From Devosia sp. (lineage in GTDB: Bacteria; Pseudomonadota; Alphaproteobacteria; Rhizobiales; Devosiaceae): a stretch of DNA of 64,000 nucleotides. The notes beneath the pieces are model-generated. The model searched no databases. It was given only the letters and a program-made list of their open reading frames with translations, and was not told the DNA's origin. The position numbers and the translations under genes were made by a program. The stretch is taken from NCBI RefSeq assembly GCF_025809055.1, contig NZ_CP075529.1, forward strand, positions 744,001 through 808,000. The letters run 5' to 3'. Below are positions 42,151-51,004 of the stretch, in pieces; within the stretch, counting starts at the first letter, position 1; each line of letters begins with the position of its first letter.

Positions 42151-43542
42151 TTACGAGCGATAGGTCACGGCGTTGACGGCCGCGATCACTTCATCAACGT
42201 TGGGCAGCGCCAGCTTTTCGAGGTTGGCGGCGTAGGGCATGGGCACATCCTTGCCGGTGACGCGCATGACCGGCGCATCGAGATAATCGAAAGCCTGTTC
42301 CATGACGCGCGCCGACAGCTCCGAACCGATGCCGCCCTGCGGCCAGCCCTCTTCCACGGTGACCAGGCGACCGGTCTTCTTGACCGATTCGATGACCGTA
42401 TCGCTGTCCATCGGCCGCAGGGTGCGCAGGTCGATGAGTTCGACATCGACACCGGCCGCGACCAGCTTTTCGGTGGCCTGGGTGGCGTAACGCATCCCCA
42501 TCGAGAACGAGACGATGGTGACATCCGCGCCCTTGCGGGCAATGCGGGCCTTGCCGATGGGCAGCACGAAATCGTCGACCTTGGGCACAAGGCCGGTCGA
42601 GCCGTAGAGAATTTCGTTCTCGAGGAACACCACCGGGTTCGGCGAGCGAATGGCGGCCTTGAGCAGCCCCTTGGCGTCGGCAGCACTATAGGGCGCGATC
42701 ACGGTGAGGCCGGGAACATGGCTGTACCAGGCCGAATAATCCTGGCTGTGCTGGGCGGCGACGCGGGCGGCCGCACCATTGGGACCACGGAACACCATGG
42801 GCGCGGTCACCTGTCCACCGGACATATAGAGCTGTTTGGCGGCGGAATTGATGATCTGGTCGATCGCCTGCATGGCGAAATTCCAGGTCATGAACTCGAC
42901 GACCGGCTTGAGGCCGGCAAAGGCGGCGCCGACGGCGAGACCGGCAAAGCCATGTTCGGTGATGGGCGTGTCGATGACGCGCTCCTTGCCAAACTCCTGC
43001 AGCAAGCCCTGGGTGATCTTGTAGGCGCCCTGATATTCGGCGACCTCCTCACCCATGATGAAGACGTCCTTGTCGCGGCGCAGCTCCTCGGCCATGGCCT
43101 CGTTCAGCGCCTGGCGCACGGTCATCTCGACCATTTCGACATCGGCCGGCAGATCGGGATCGTTCTGGGCGACGAACTTGGGGGCTTCGGCGGCAGCAGG
43201 CACGCTGGCCGGGGCTTCTGCCGGAGCTTCGGCCTGGACCATGCTGGGCGCCGGCTCTTCGGCCGCAGCGGGCGCTGCCGGCGGCGCTTCACCGGCCTCT
43301 TCGCCATCGGCCAGCACCAGCGCGATCGGCGTATTCACCTTCACGCCCTCTGTGCCTTCCTCGACCAGGATTTCCTTGACCACGCCTTCATCGACCGACT
43401 CGACTTCCATCGTCGCCTTGTCGGTTTCGATCTCGGCCAGCACATCGCCGGATTTGACTGTATCACCGACCTTGACCAGCCACTTGGCGAGCTTTCCCTC
43501 TTCCATGGTCGGCGACAGGGCGGGCATGAGGATTTGGGGCAT
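42151..43542 (-). CDS. pdhB: Pyruvate dehydrogenase E1 beta subunit with N-terminal lipoyl domain
   Basis: A 463-residue protein. Residues 1 to about 80 are a full lipoyl domain (EIETDKATMEVESVDEG), then an Ala/Pro/Glu-rich linker, then the E1-beta transketolase domain from about residue 135 (MTVRQALNEAMAEELRRD, GEEVAEYQGAYK, PITEHGFAGLAVGAAF). A lipoyl domain on E1-beta is known in Sinorhizobium and Zymomonas and gives the complex extra swinging arms. It starts one base after the small unknown gene ends. Confidence 0.96.
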   Translation of the reverse strand: MPQILMPALSPTMEEGKLAKWLVKVGDTVKSGDVLAEIETDKATMEVESVDEGVVKEILVEEGTEGVKVNTPIALVLADGEEAGEAPPAAPAAAEEPAPSMVQAEAPAEAPASVPAAAEAPKFVAQNDPDLPADVEMVEMTVRQALNEAMAEELRRDKDVFIMGEEVAEYQGAYKITQGLLQEFGKERVIDTPITEHGFAGLAVGAAFAGLKPVVEFMTWNFAMQAIDQIINSAAKQLYMSGGQVTAPMVFRGPNGAAARVAAQHSQDYSAWYSHVPGLTVIAPYSAADAKGLLKAAIRSPNPVVFLENEILYGSTGLVPKVDDFVLPIGKARIARKGADVTIVSFSMGMRYATQATEKLVAAGVDVELIDLRTLRPMDSDTVIESVKKTGRLVTVEEGWPQGGIGSELSARVMEQAFDYLDAPVMRVTGKDVPMPYAANLEKLALPNVDEVIAAVNAVTYRS

Positions 43543-43543
43543 A

Positions 43544-43936
43544 TCAGCTCTCCACGAAGGTCGCGCCGGGCGTCGGGGCCACAGGGCGGAAAATAGCGTT
43601 GTTGGTCACGGCGGCGATGTCATTCTGCCCGCCATCGAATGTGTACTGCCCGATATGGGCCGCGCCCTGGGGGCGCTGTTGCAGGGTCCAGCCGCTCAGA
43701 ACCAGGCCGAACACGACGAAAATGACAGTGGCGATCACGGCCCGCTTGTAGATCGCGGCGTTTTCTTCGCCGCCGAGACCGGCGCGTTGCGCAATCTCGT
43801 CAAAGCGCCACCAGCCGAGTACCCAGCCACGCCACTCTCCTGCCGGCGCCAGTCGATTGATCGCAATGGCCTGCATCCCGGCCAGGGTGGCCGACAGGAT
43901 CGCGAACAGGACGATGACACCGAGCAGGATGGACAT
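43544..43936 (-). CDS. Small membrane protein of unknown function in the pdh operon
   Basis: A 130-residue protein with two predicted membrane helices: SILLGVIVLFAILSATLAGM at residues 2-21 and IATVIFVVFGLVLSGWTLQ around 77-95. The loop between them contains GWVLGWWRFDEIAQRAG. The tail (FDGGQNDIAAVTNNAIFRPV) is likely outside the membrane. I recognise no family. ATG 43936 leaves 10 bases after pdhA, and the stop is one base before pdhB, so it is a genuine operon member. Base use resembles its neighbours. Confidence 0.75.
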   Translation of the reverse strand: MSILLGVIVLFAILSATLAGMQAIAINRLAPAGEWRGWVLGWWRFDEIAQRAGLGGEENAAIYKRAVIATVIFVVFGLVLSGWTLQQRPQGAAHIGQYTFDGGQNDIAAVTNNAIFRPVAPTPGATFVES

Positions 43937-43946
43937 GGCAGCGGGA

Positions 43947-44966
43947 TCAGGCGTCGATGGTGATGTCGGTCCAGAGCTCGGAGGGATCCGGCTCGGCGCC
44001 ATTGGTCGCGAAATCGGCGGCTTCCGTCACGATGGCGCGGATTTCCGTCTCGATCTTCTTGAGGTCTTCCTCGTCGACCTTGCCGCCTTCCAAAAGCCGC
44101 GCCCGCACCTGCTCGATGGCGTCGCGCTCCTGGCGGTACTTGGTGACCTCATCCTTGCTGCGATATTTGGCCGGGTCGGACATGGAGTGCCCGCGATAGC
44201 GATAGGTCAGCATTTCGAGGATGTAGGGGCCCTTGCCGGACCGGGCGTGCTCGATGGCGCGCTTGGCAGCGTCATAGACCATGCGCACATCCATGCCGTC
44301 GACCTGTTCGCCGGGAATGTTGAACGACAGGCCGCGCTGCGACATGTCGGTGGTCGCGGCCGCGCGCTCGATGGACGTGCCCATGGCGTATTTGTTGTTC
44401 TCGATGATGTAAACGACCGGCAGGTTCCAGAGCTTGGCCATGTTGAAGCTCTCATAGACCTGGCCCTGGTTGGCGGCACCATCACCGAAATAGGTGATCG
44501 ATACCGAACCGTCTCCGGTATATTTGCTGGCAAAGGCCAGGCCCGTTCCGAGCGAAGCCTGCGCGCCCACGATGCCATTGCCGCCGTAGAAGCGGTGCTC
44601 GTTGGAGAACATATGCATGGAGCCGCCCTTGCCTTTCGACAGGCCACCCTGCCGTCCGGTCAATTCGGCCATGACACCCTTGGGATCGAGGCCCATGACC
44701 AGCATGTGGCCATGGTCGCGATAACCGGTGATCTGCGCGTCCTTGCCTTTTTCGGAGGCCATGGTGATCCCGGTCACCACTGCTTCCTGCCCGATATAGA
44801 GGTGGCAGAAACCGCCAATCAGGCCCATGCCATAGAGCTGGCCGGCCTTTTCCTCGAAACGCCGGATCAACAGCATTTCGCGGAAGGCCTCGAGGTCCTG
44901 TTCCTGCGTAAACTGGGGGACATTGGGCTGCGTCTTGGCCTTGGTGGCCGTCGCCTTGCGCGCCAT
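43947..44966 (-). CDS. pdhA: Pyruvate dehydrogenase E1 alpha subunit
   Basis: A 339-residue thiamine-diphosphate enzyme decarboxylating pyruvate with E1-beta. The ThDP motif runs from YFGDGAANQGQVYESFNM to VYIIENNKYAMGT (GDG...NN). The loop TYRYRGHSMSDPAKYR holds the usual E1-alpha phosphorylation-loop region and the active-site His. The N-terminal Lys/Thr/Ala-rich lead is typical. It is the first gene of the pdh cluster. A Tyr-Gly-Met segment (AGQLYGMGLIGGFCHLYIGQ) marks the E1-alpha family. Confidence 0.97.
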   Translation of the reverse strand: MARKATATKAKTQPNVPQFTQEQDLEAFREMLLIRRFEEKAGQLYGMGLIGGFCHLYIGQEAVVTGITMASEKGKDAQITGYRDHGHMLVMGLDPKGVMAELTGRQGGLSKGKGGSMHMFSNEHRFYGGNGIVGAQASLGTGLAFASKYTGDGSVSITYFGDGAANQGQVYESFNMAKLWNLPVVYIIENNKYAMGTSIERAAATTDMSQRGLSFNIPGEQVDGMDVRMVYDAAKRAIEHARSGKGPYILEMLTYRYRGHSMSDPAKYRSKDEVTKYRQERDAIEQVRARLLEGGKVDEEDLKKIETEIRAIVTEAADFATNGAEPDPSELWTDITIDA

Positions 44967-45077
44967 GCTACTCTCCGCTTGGGTCGGGATTTGCCGCTTG
45001 GCCGATCAGGCCACGACGGGCACTATAGCGCAAGCGTTCGCGCAATAACATTGCCGGTCAGGAGAAAAGCGCGCGAC

Positions 45078-45476
45078 TTAGAGCGTTGAATCTGCTTGAA
45101 TAATCGAGATTAACTCATCATCGATTAATTCTTCAAATTTACCGGAAATTGGTTTACCGTTCTGCGGATTGACCATGACGAGAATGTCGTCTGCATGGGC
45201 CATGTTCAGCAGCGCCCGCGCCCGTTCGACCACGAGGTCAGGGTCGAGGTGCCGTGGATTCATCAGCGAAATCCGGTGCGTGAACGTGTCGATCTCAACC
45301 TGCAGCGCAGCGCTGCGATCTTCCAGCACCTTGATATCTGCGACGATGGTTTCGTGGCTTTCAATGCCGAACTGGCCCGATATCGCCGAATAGCCCAGAT
45401 AGCCCTGAAAGGCGAGCAAGGTCACGGTCAGAGCCAGAGGACGCCAGAACGCAGGTCGCTTGAGTCGGGTGGGCAT
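45078..45476 (-). CDS. Septum formation initiator, FtsB/DivIC family
   Basis: A 132-residue single-pass protein. One N-terminal membrane helix (ALTVTLLAFQGYLGYSAI) is followed by a heptad-like coiled coil (IVADIKVLEDRSAALQVEID). The motif DLVVERARALLNMAHADDILV is typical of the alphaproteobacterial FtsB-like proteins that lie upstream of pdhA. I use ATG 45476; a TTG two codons earlier is also open. It lies 111 bases upstream of pdhA on the same strand. Confidence 0.85.
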   Translation of the reverse strand: MPTRLKRPAFWRPLALTVTLLAFQGYLGYSAISGQFGIESHETIVADIKVLEDRSAALQVEIDTFTHRISLMNPRHLDPDLVVERARALLNMAHADDILVMVNPQNGKPISGKFEELIDDELISIIQADSTL

Positions 45477-45533
45477 GGTCAATCCGGTTGTGGACGACCC
45501 ACCCTACAGGACCAGGGATTAATGCCCCGTTTC

Positions 45534-46505
45534 CTATTCGGCGGCCAACGGTCCGACCTGCGCCCCTTCGGCAAACAAGGCGCTGACCGATTCTCCGGTA
45601 TTGATGCGGCGCATGGCCTCGGCCAGTGCCGGCGCGACCGAGAGCACGGTCAACTTGTCATTGGGGTAGTTCTGGGCATTGGGAAGTGTGTTCGTACAGA
45701 CAATTTCGACAACGCCCGCTTCATCCGCCAGGCGCTGGACGGCGTCTCCGGCCAGGATGCCGTGCGTGCAGGCGATGCGCACCGACCGCACACCCCCTGC
45801 CCGCAGATGCTTGAGCAATTCCAGTATCGAGCCGCCGCTGGCGATCTCGTCATCGAGGACAATCACGTCGCGGTCGCGGATTTCCCCGATGATCGCCGAA
45901 ATATGGACCTGCGTGTCGGAAATGCGCTCCTTGGCGCCGGCCGCCACGGGCCTGCCAAGCTTGCGCGCAAAAGCGGCCGCGGTTTTCGCATAGCCGAGGT
46001 CCGGCGACACCACCACGGTATTGCTCAGGTCGCGGCTGTGGAAATGCTGCGCCAGCTCGTTCAGCGCATGAAGGTGATCGACCGGCACGCTGAAAAAGCC
46101 ATGCACCTGCGGCGAATGCAGCGTCATGGTCAGCACCCTGTCGGCGCCGGCGGTCTTGAGGAGATCGGCAACCAGCCGCCCACCGATCGAAATGCGGGCC
46201 GCATCCTTCTTGTCGGAGCGGGCATAGGCATAGTGCGGAATGACCGCAGTGATGCGCGCCGCCGATGCACCCCGCGCCGCATCAAGCATCAGCAGCAATT
46301 CGGTCAGGTGATCCTGAACCGGAGCACTGAAGGTCTGGACGATGAAAACGTCCTGCTCGCGGCAATTGGCCTGCAATTGCACTTCGATACAGTCATTGGA
46401 AAACCGGCTCAGCCGCGTCGGATGCAGCGGAACGCCCAGGGCCGAGCATATTTCTTCCGCCAGACCGGGATGCGCACTCCCACTGAACACAGCGATCTGG
46501 TTCAT
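45534..46505 (-). CDS. Ribose-phosphate pyrophosphokinase family protein (atypical paralogue)
   Basis: A 323-residue PRPP-synthetase-like protein. The N-terminal half shows IAVFSGSAHPGLAEEICSAL and the flexible-loop region HYAYARSDKKDAARISIG. The PRPP loop reads VIVLDDEIASGGS, where canonical enzymes have a VDDxxDTGGT-like sequence. The classical catalytic KRR segment is likewise altered. It probably makes PRPP or uses a related sugar phosphate, but activity is uncertain. Adjacent ATG codons at 46508 and 46505 are both possible; GAGGACC precedes them. Confidence 0.82.
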   Translation of the reverse strand: MNQIAVFSGSAHPGLAEEICSALGVPLHPTRLSRFSNDCIEVQLQANCREQDVFIVQTFSAPVQDHLTELLLMLDAARGASAARITAVIPHYAYARSDKKDAARISIGGRLVADLLKTAGADRVLTMTLHSPQVHGFFSVPVDHLHALNELAQHFHSRDLSNTVVVSPDLGYAKTAAAFARKLGRPVAAGAKERISDTQVHISAIIGEIRDRDVIVLDDEIASGGSILELLKHLRAGGVRSVRIACTHGILAGDAVQRLADEAGVVEIVCTNTLPNAQNYPNDKLTVLSVAPALAEAMRRINTGESVSALFAEGAQVGPLAAE

Positions 46506-46560
46506 CATGGTCCTCGGCTGGCTATGACTACGACCTGCGGGCACTTAGCACTGCTGGGCG

Positions 46561-46851
46561 TCAAAGTGCAACGTAGTCGATCTCCTGGAACCGCAGGACT
46601 TCGGGCACCCATCGGTCGCGCACAAAGGCCACATGATCAGGATGATCATTGTAGGACCGGTATGCCGCCTGATCGGCAAACTCCATGGAGAAACCGAAGT
46701 CGAAATCGGCCTTCGGGCTCACCTGCCGCAGCCGCTCGAACTTTTCGACGCCCGGAATGCGCTCGAGAATGAGCGCATCGCCGAGAAAAGCCTGCTCCTC
46801 GGGCGAGCCCGCAGCGTGCTTGAGCGTAAAGACCACCGTGTGCCGGATCAT
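46561..46851 (-). CDS. Dabb-family (stress-responsive A/B barrel) protein
   Basis: A 96-residue ferredoxin-like dimeric barrel protein. HTVVFTLKHAAGSPEEQAFL at the start and FDFGFSMEFADQAAYRSYND with HPDHVAFVRDRWVPEV later match the Dabb family. No reaction is assigned for bacterial members of this type. The ATG overlaps the maeB stop codon, so it is translated together with the malic enzyme. Confidence 0.85.
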   Translation of the reverse strand: MIRHTVVFTLKHAAGSPEEQAFLGDALILERIPGVEKFERLRQVSPKADFDFGFSMEFADQAAYRSYNDHPDHVAFVRDRWVPEVLRFQEIDYVAL

Positions 46852-49133
46852 TCCCCGATCCCCACGGCCTCATTGGCCGCGATTGCGGCCATGTTGACGA
46901 TGCCGCGGCTGGTGACCGATGGCGCTAGAATATGCGCTGGGGCATTGGTCCCCATCAGGATGGGTCCAACGGCCAGGGCGCTGGTCATTTCCTTGAGCAG
47001 GGTCATGGACAGGTTGGCGGCGTCGAGATCGGGGAAGACCAGCAGGTTGGCTTCGCCGCGCAGTACCGAGTCCGGCACGTAACGGTCGCGCAGACCGGCA
47101 TTGAGCGCCAGGTCGCCCTGCATTTCGCCTTCGACGATGAGGTCGGGCGCCACGACTTTGAGCTTCTGATAGACCTCCCGCATCTTGAAGGCGCTGTCGC
47201 CGTCACGCGAACCAAAGTTCGAGTAGCTGAGCAGCGCGGCACGCGCCTCGATGTTGAAGCGCTTGAGGTGATCGCGCGCCTGCAGGGTGATGGCGACGAT
47301 TTCGTCGACGCCGGGGTTCTGGTTCACATAGGTATCGGTGAGGAAGAATGCGCCTTTTGGCATGATCAGCATGGACAGGCCCGCAGCGTCGCTGACGCCC
47401 GGCTGCAGCCCGATGATCGAGCGGATGTCGCGGACATGCTTGATATAGCGCCCCTGCAACCCGCACAGCATGCCGTCCGCCTCGCCGCGTTTGACCGCCA
47501 GGGCCCCGATCACCGTTGTGTTGGTGCGCACGATGGTCCTGGCCGTGTCGGGCGTGACCCCGTTGCGGCCGACGAGGGAATGAAACAGGCCGACGTAATC
47601 GCGGTAGCGTGGATCGTCTTCAGGGTTGATCACCTCGAAATCGACGCCGGGCCGGATGGAAAGCCCGAACCGCTCGATACGGGCCTCGAGCACGGCCGGG
47701 CGCCCGATCAGGATCGGCCGGGCGATACGCTCTTCCAGCAGCACCTGCGCAGCGCGCAGCACGCGCTCGTCCTCGCCATCGGCGAAGGCCACGCGCTTGC
47801 CCTTGCCCTGGGCGCGGTCGATGATCGGCTTCATGACCAGGCCGGAGCGGAACACGAAGCGGTTCAGCCCATCCTGATAAGCGTCCCAATCCTCGATGGG
47901 CCGCTTGGCCACGCCCGATTCCATCGCGGCCCGCGCCACGGCCGGGGCGATGCGCAGGATGAGCCGCTGGTCGAAGGGATTGGGGATGATGTGCTCGGGT
48001 CCATAGACGGCCGGTGCCCCGGAAGGCGATACCTCGAGGCCCGGCTCATGCGCCAGCTTGGCAATGGCCCGCACGGCCGCAAGCTTCATCTCTTCGTTGA
48101 TGGTCGTCGCGTGGACGTCGAGCGCGCCCCTGAAGATGAAGGGGAAGCAGAGAACGTTGTTGACCTGGTTCGGGTAATCCGAGCGCCCTGTGCACACCAT
48201 GGCATCGGGCCGCGTCTCCTTGGCCAGTTCCGGCATGATTTCGGGGTTCGGGTTGGCGAGCGCCAGAATCAGCGGCTTTGGCGCCATCTTCGCCAGCATC
48301 TCGGGTTTTAGGGCGCCGGCGGCCGACAGGCCAAGGAATACGTCCGCGCCATCGATCACCTCCGCCAGGCTCGTGGCATCGCTGGTGCGGCGGAATTGCC
48401 CGCGCCACTTGTCGTTGACGTCGTTGCGCTTGTGCGTGACGAGACCGTCCTTGTCGGCCACCCAGATGTTCTCATGCCTGGCGCCGAGCGCCACCAGCAC
48501 ATTGAGGCAGGCAATGGCCGCTGCCCCTGCCCCGGAGGTGCAGATCTTCACCTCCTCGATTTTCTTGCCCGCCAGTTCGAGCCCGTTGAGCACCGCAGCA
48601 CCAACGATGATCGCTGTGCCATGCTGGTCATCGTGGAAAACCGGGATAGGCATCCGCTCGCGCAGCGTTTCCTCGATCTCGAAACAATCCGGTGCGCGGA
48701 TATCCTCGAGGTTGATGCCGCCAAAGGTCGGCCAGAGCGGCGCCACGGCGTCGATGAACTTTTGCGGCGCGATCTCATCGATTTCCAGATCGAACACGTC
48801 GATGCCGGCGAACTTCTTGAACAGGACCGCCTTGCCTTCCATGACGGGCTTGGAGGCCAGCGCACCGATATTGCCCAGGCCCAGCACCGCCGTGCCGTTG
48901 GAAATCACCGCGACCAGGTTTTGCCGCGAGGTATAGCGCGCCACGGATTCGGGCGTCTGGGCGATTTCCTCGCAGGGTGCCGCCACGCCGGGCGAATAGG
49001 CCAGAGCCAGGTCGCGCTGGTTTCCGAGCGCCTTCAGCGGCTGGATTTCAAGCTTGCCGGGCTTGGGAAACTCATGGAAATGCAGCGCTGCTTCCCGCAG
49101 CGCTTTGCGCTGTTCATTGTGGTCTGTGGACAA
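46848..49133 (-). CDS. maeB: NADP-dependent malic enzyme with phosphotransacetylase-like C-terminal domain
   Basis: Oxidatively decarboxylates malate to pyruvate. The 761-residue protein has the malic N-domain (DLALAYSPGVAAPCEEIA, then EDIRAPDCFEIEE), the NAD(P)-binding domain (AAVLNGLELAGKKIEEVKIC) and a C-terminal PTA-like domain (from about residue 430, GKRVAFADGEDERVLRAAQV) that regulates MaeB-type enzymes through acetyl-CoA. I place the start at TTG 49133 because GGGAGG lies 6 bases upstream. A longer TTG start at 49175 is less likely. Confidence 0.94.
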   Translation of the reverse strand: MSTDHNEQRKALREAALHFHEFPKPGKLEIQPLKALGNQRDLALAYSPGVAAPCEEIAQTPESVARYTSRQNLVAVISNGTAVLGLGNIGALASKPVMEGKAVLFKKFAGIDVFDLEIDEIAPQKFIDAVAPLWPTFGGINLEDIRAPDCFEIEETLRERMPIPVFHDDQHGTAIIVGAAVLNGLELAGKKIEEVKICTSGAGAAAIACLNVLVALGARHENIWVADKDGLVTHKRNDVNDKWRGQFRRTSDATSLAEVIDGADVFLGLSAAGALKPEMLAKMAPKPLILALANPNPEIMPELAKETRPDAMVCTGRSDYPNQVNNVLCFPFIFRGALDVHATTINEEMKLAAVRAIAKLAHEPGLEVSPSGAPAVYGPEHIIPNPFDQRLILRIAPAVARAAMESGVAKRPIEDWDAYQDGLNRFVFRSGLVMKPIIDRAQGKGKRVAFADGEDERVLRAAQVLLEERIARPILIGRPAVLEARIERFGLSIRPGVDFEVINPEDDPRYRDYVGLFHSLVGRNGVTPDTARTIVRTNTTVIGALAVKRGEADGMLCGLQGRYIKHVRDIRSIIGLQPGVSDAAGLSMLIMPKGAFFLTDTYVNQNPGVDEIVAITLQARDHLKRFNIEARAALLSYSNFGSRDGDSAFKMREVYQKLKVVAPDLIVEGEMQGDLALNAGLRDRYVPDSVLRGEANLLVFPDLDAANLSMTLLKEMTSALAVGPILMGTNAPAHILAPSVTSRGIVNMAAIAANEAVGIGE

Positions 49134-49236
49134 AAAATCCTCCCGCCTGGCTATTGCAGGCGTAGGTGCCACCAATCGCCGTCAATGAAAAGGGGCAACC
49201 GCCACGCGGACGCACCCTGCAATCGATGCCATGGAT

Positions 49237-50883
49237 TTAGGCTGCGCTGGCCACCTTGGCCGAACTGCCGCCATCGGCCTGCGGATCGACGCCTTTAAGC
49301 GCCATTGCCAGTTCGCGGAAGGCGCCGACACGTAGGGCGGGGGCAAAAATATAACCCTGCGCCTGCACGACGCCGCGAGCCCGCAGGTAGTGCGCCTGGG
49401 CTTCGGTTTCGACGCCTTCGGCCACGATTTCGCAATCGAGGTCCTTGGCCATGGAAATGAGCCCGTCCAGAACTGGCACCTGGCTGGTCTCCGGCTTGAT
49501 CATGTCGACGAAGATCCGGTCGATCTTGATGACATCGACCCCAAGGGTCGCCAGATAAGCCAGATTGGAGTGTCCCGTTCCCGCGTCGTCCATTGCCAGC
49601 CGTGCTCCAAGCGCGTGCAGGCCCGAAATCACGCTTGTGGTGACGACATTGTTGGCCAGCGGACGCCGCTCGGTAATCTCGAACACCAATTGGCGGTAAC
49701 TGATATTGGAGCCGCCAAAGATGGCCTGCACGTCCTCGACCACGCCCCCATCGCGGAAATGGCCCTCGAAGAGATTGATCGAGACCTTGAGATCGGGCAT
49801 CGCCAGGCACAGGTCGCCCAGATCGTGCCGCACCTGCTGCATCAGCGAGAGCGTCATCGGAATGGCGAGGCCCGTGGCTTCGGCATATTCGATGAAGGCC
49901 CCCGGAGGCACGACCTCACCATTGGGTTTTTCCCACCGGCACAAGACTTCACAGCCCATGAGCGCGCCGGTGCGCAGGTTGATGACTGGCTGGTAATAGG
50001 GCTTGATCTCGCTGCGGCCGATGGCGCGTTCCAGGTTGAAGGCCGGCACGCGCGTCTTGCGTACGAATTGCAGGATAACCAGCAACATCAGCGCACTGCC
50101 CAGGCACGCCAAGATTGTGAACGTGACGTCCAGGTCGGCATAGCCGCCCCGCAGCAAGGCGAAGGGCGCTGCATATTCCACCTTGATCGGGAATTGCCCC
50201 GCATAACCCTGCGCAGCCACCAGTTCTGCGGCGTCGCTGCGCTGATCCAGCCGCGACGTGTCCCCGATCGCCACGATCGGCACGCCACTGGTCAGTGACA
50301 CGCGCAGCACGGCCGCTTCGGGCAAAACCGAAGCCATTGCGTCCTGGGATTGCCCCAGCACCGGCACAAACACCGATACCCTACGGGTTTGACCGAATGT
50401 CTGGGTGACCTTGAGGGCGGGGCCTTCCATCTCGCCAAGGCGAACGACCGAGATGGTTTCTGTCAGGCTCGGCACCGGGAGTGGATCGGACAGCGGCGAA
50501 TAATCCACGTCGCGTCCATAGGCATCGCAATATTGAACCCCATCCAGGTTCTCCACCAGCACCTGCTTCAGATTGACCGAGCGCTCGATGGCGCCCTGCG
50601 CATTGGCCACGAAGGTGGGCGTGCACAGCGATGGACTAGCCGAAATGACGCCCCGAAGCGCCGTTACCGCATCACCCGTTCTTGCATTGATGTATGATGA
50701 AAGCTCGTCAACATATTGCTGGGAAACATTTTCTTCGCGATAGCGAACATAGGCGTCCAGCACAAAATCCACGGCGACAATCGGCGCGAATGCCAGGATC
50801 GCGCCGAGCAGCATCAGGATGTGGGACAGTCTGGATCTCACGCGCGAATCCAACCCCAGAAAGCGACCTCTAGGGCATAGCAA
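49237..50883 (-). CDS. Membrane-bound EAL-domain cyclic-di-GMP phosphodiesterase with CSS-motif sensor
   Basis: About 548 residues. Two membrane helices (near residues 20-42 and 250-270) flank a periplasmic CSS-motif-like region with paired cysteines (SPSLCTPTF and VQYCDAYG). The cytoplasmic EAL domain from about 285 keeps the main catalytic residues: Glu in GCEVLCRW (EVL in place of EAL), EITERRP, MDDAGTG, VIKIDR and VAEGVETEAQ. It is probably active and redox- or DsbA-sensitive. The start is unclear: TTG 50883, an internal TTG, or GTG 50841. Confidence 0.9.
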   Translation of the reverse strand: MLCPRGRFLGLDSRVRSRLSHILMLLGAILAFAPIVAVDFVLDAYVRYREENVSQQYVDELSSYINARTGDAVTALRGVISASPSLCTPTFVANAQGAIERSVNLKQVLVENLDGVQYCDAYGRDVDYSPLSDPLPVPSLTETISVVRLGEMEGPALKVTQTFGQTRRVSVFVPVLGQSQDAMASVLPEAAVLRVSLTSGVPIVAIGDTSRLDQRSDAAELVAAQGYAGQFPIKVEYAAPFALLRGGYADLDVTFTILACLGSALMLLVILQFVRKTRVPAFNLERAIGRSEIKPYYQPVINLRTGALMGCEVLCRWEKPNGEVVPPGAFIEYAEATGLAIPMTLSLMQQVRHDLGDLCLAMPDLKVSINLFEGHFRDGGVVEDVQAIFGGSNISYRQLVFEITERRPLANNVVTTSVISGLHALGARLAMDDAGTGHSNLAYLATLGVDVIKIDRIFVDMIKPETSQVPVLDGLISMAKDLDCEIVAEGVETEAQAHYLRARGVVQAQGYIFAPALRVGAFRELAMALKGVDPQADGGSSAKVASAA

Positions 50884-50951
50884 TCAAGGCTTTACGCATC
50901 ATTAACGCTGATTAACGAGCACTGAAGTGGGCCCTGCCCCGCGGCATGAAG

Positions 50952-50982
50952 AAGGGGCCGGCAATCAACTTGCCGGCCCCTT
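50952..50982 (-). terminator. Terminator downstream of aspS
   Basis: AAGGGGCCGGCA (50952-50963) and TGCCGGCCCCTT (50971-50982) are perfect 12-base complements with a 7-base loop. It lies 22 bases past the aspS stop on the aspS strand. The T-rich run after it is short (CTTCTTC). Confidence 0.8.
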
Positions 50983-51004
50983 GCGCAGATACGTTTTTGG
51001 GCAA

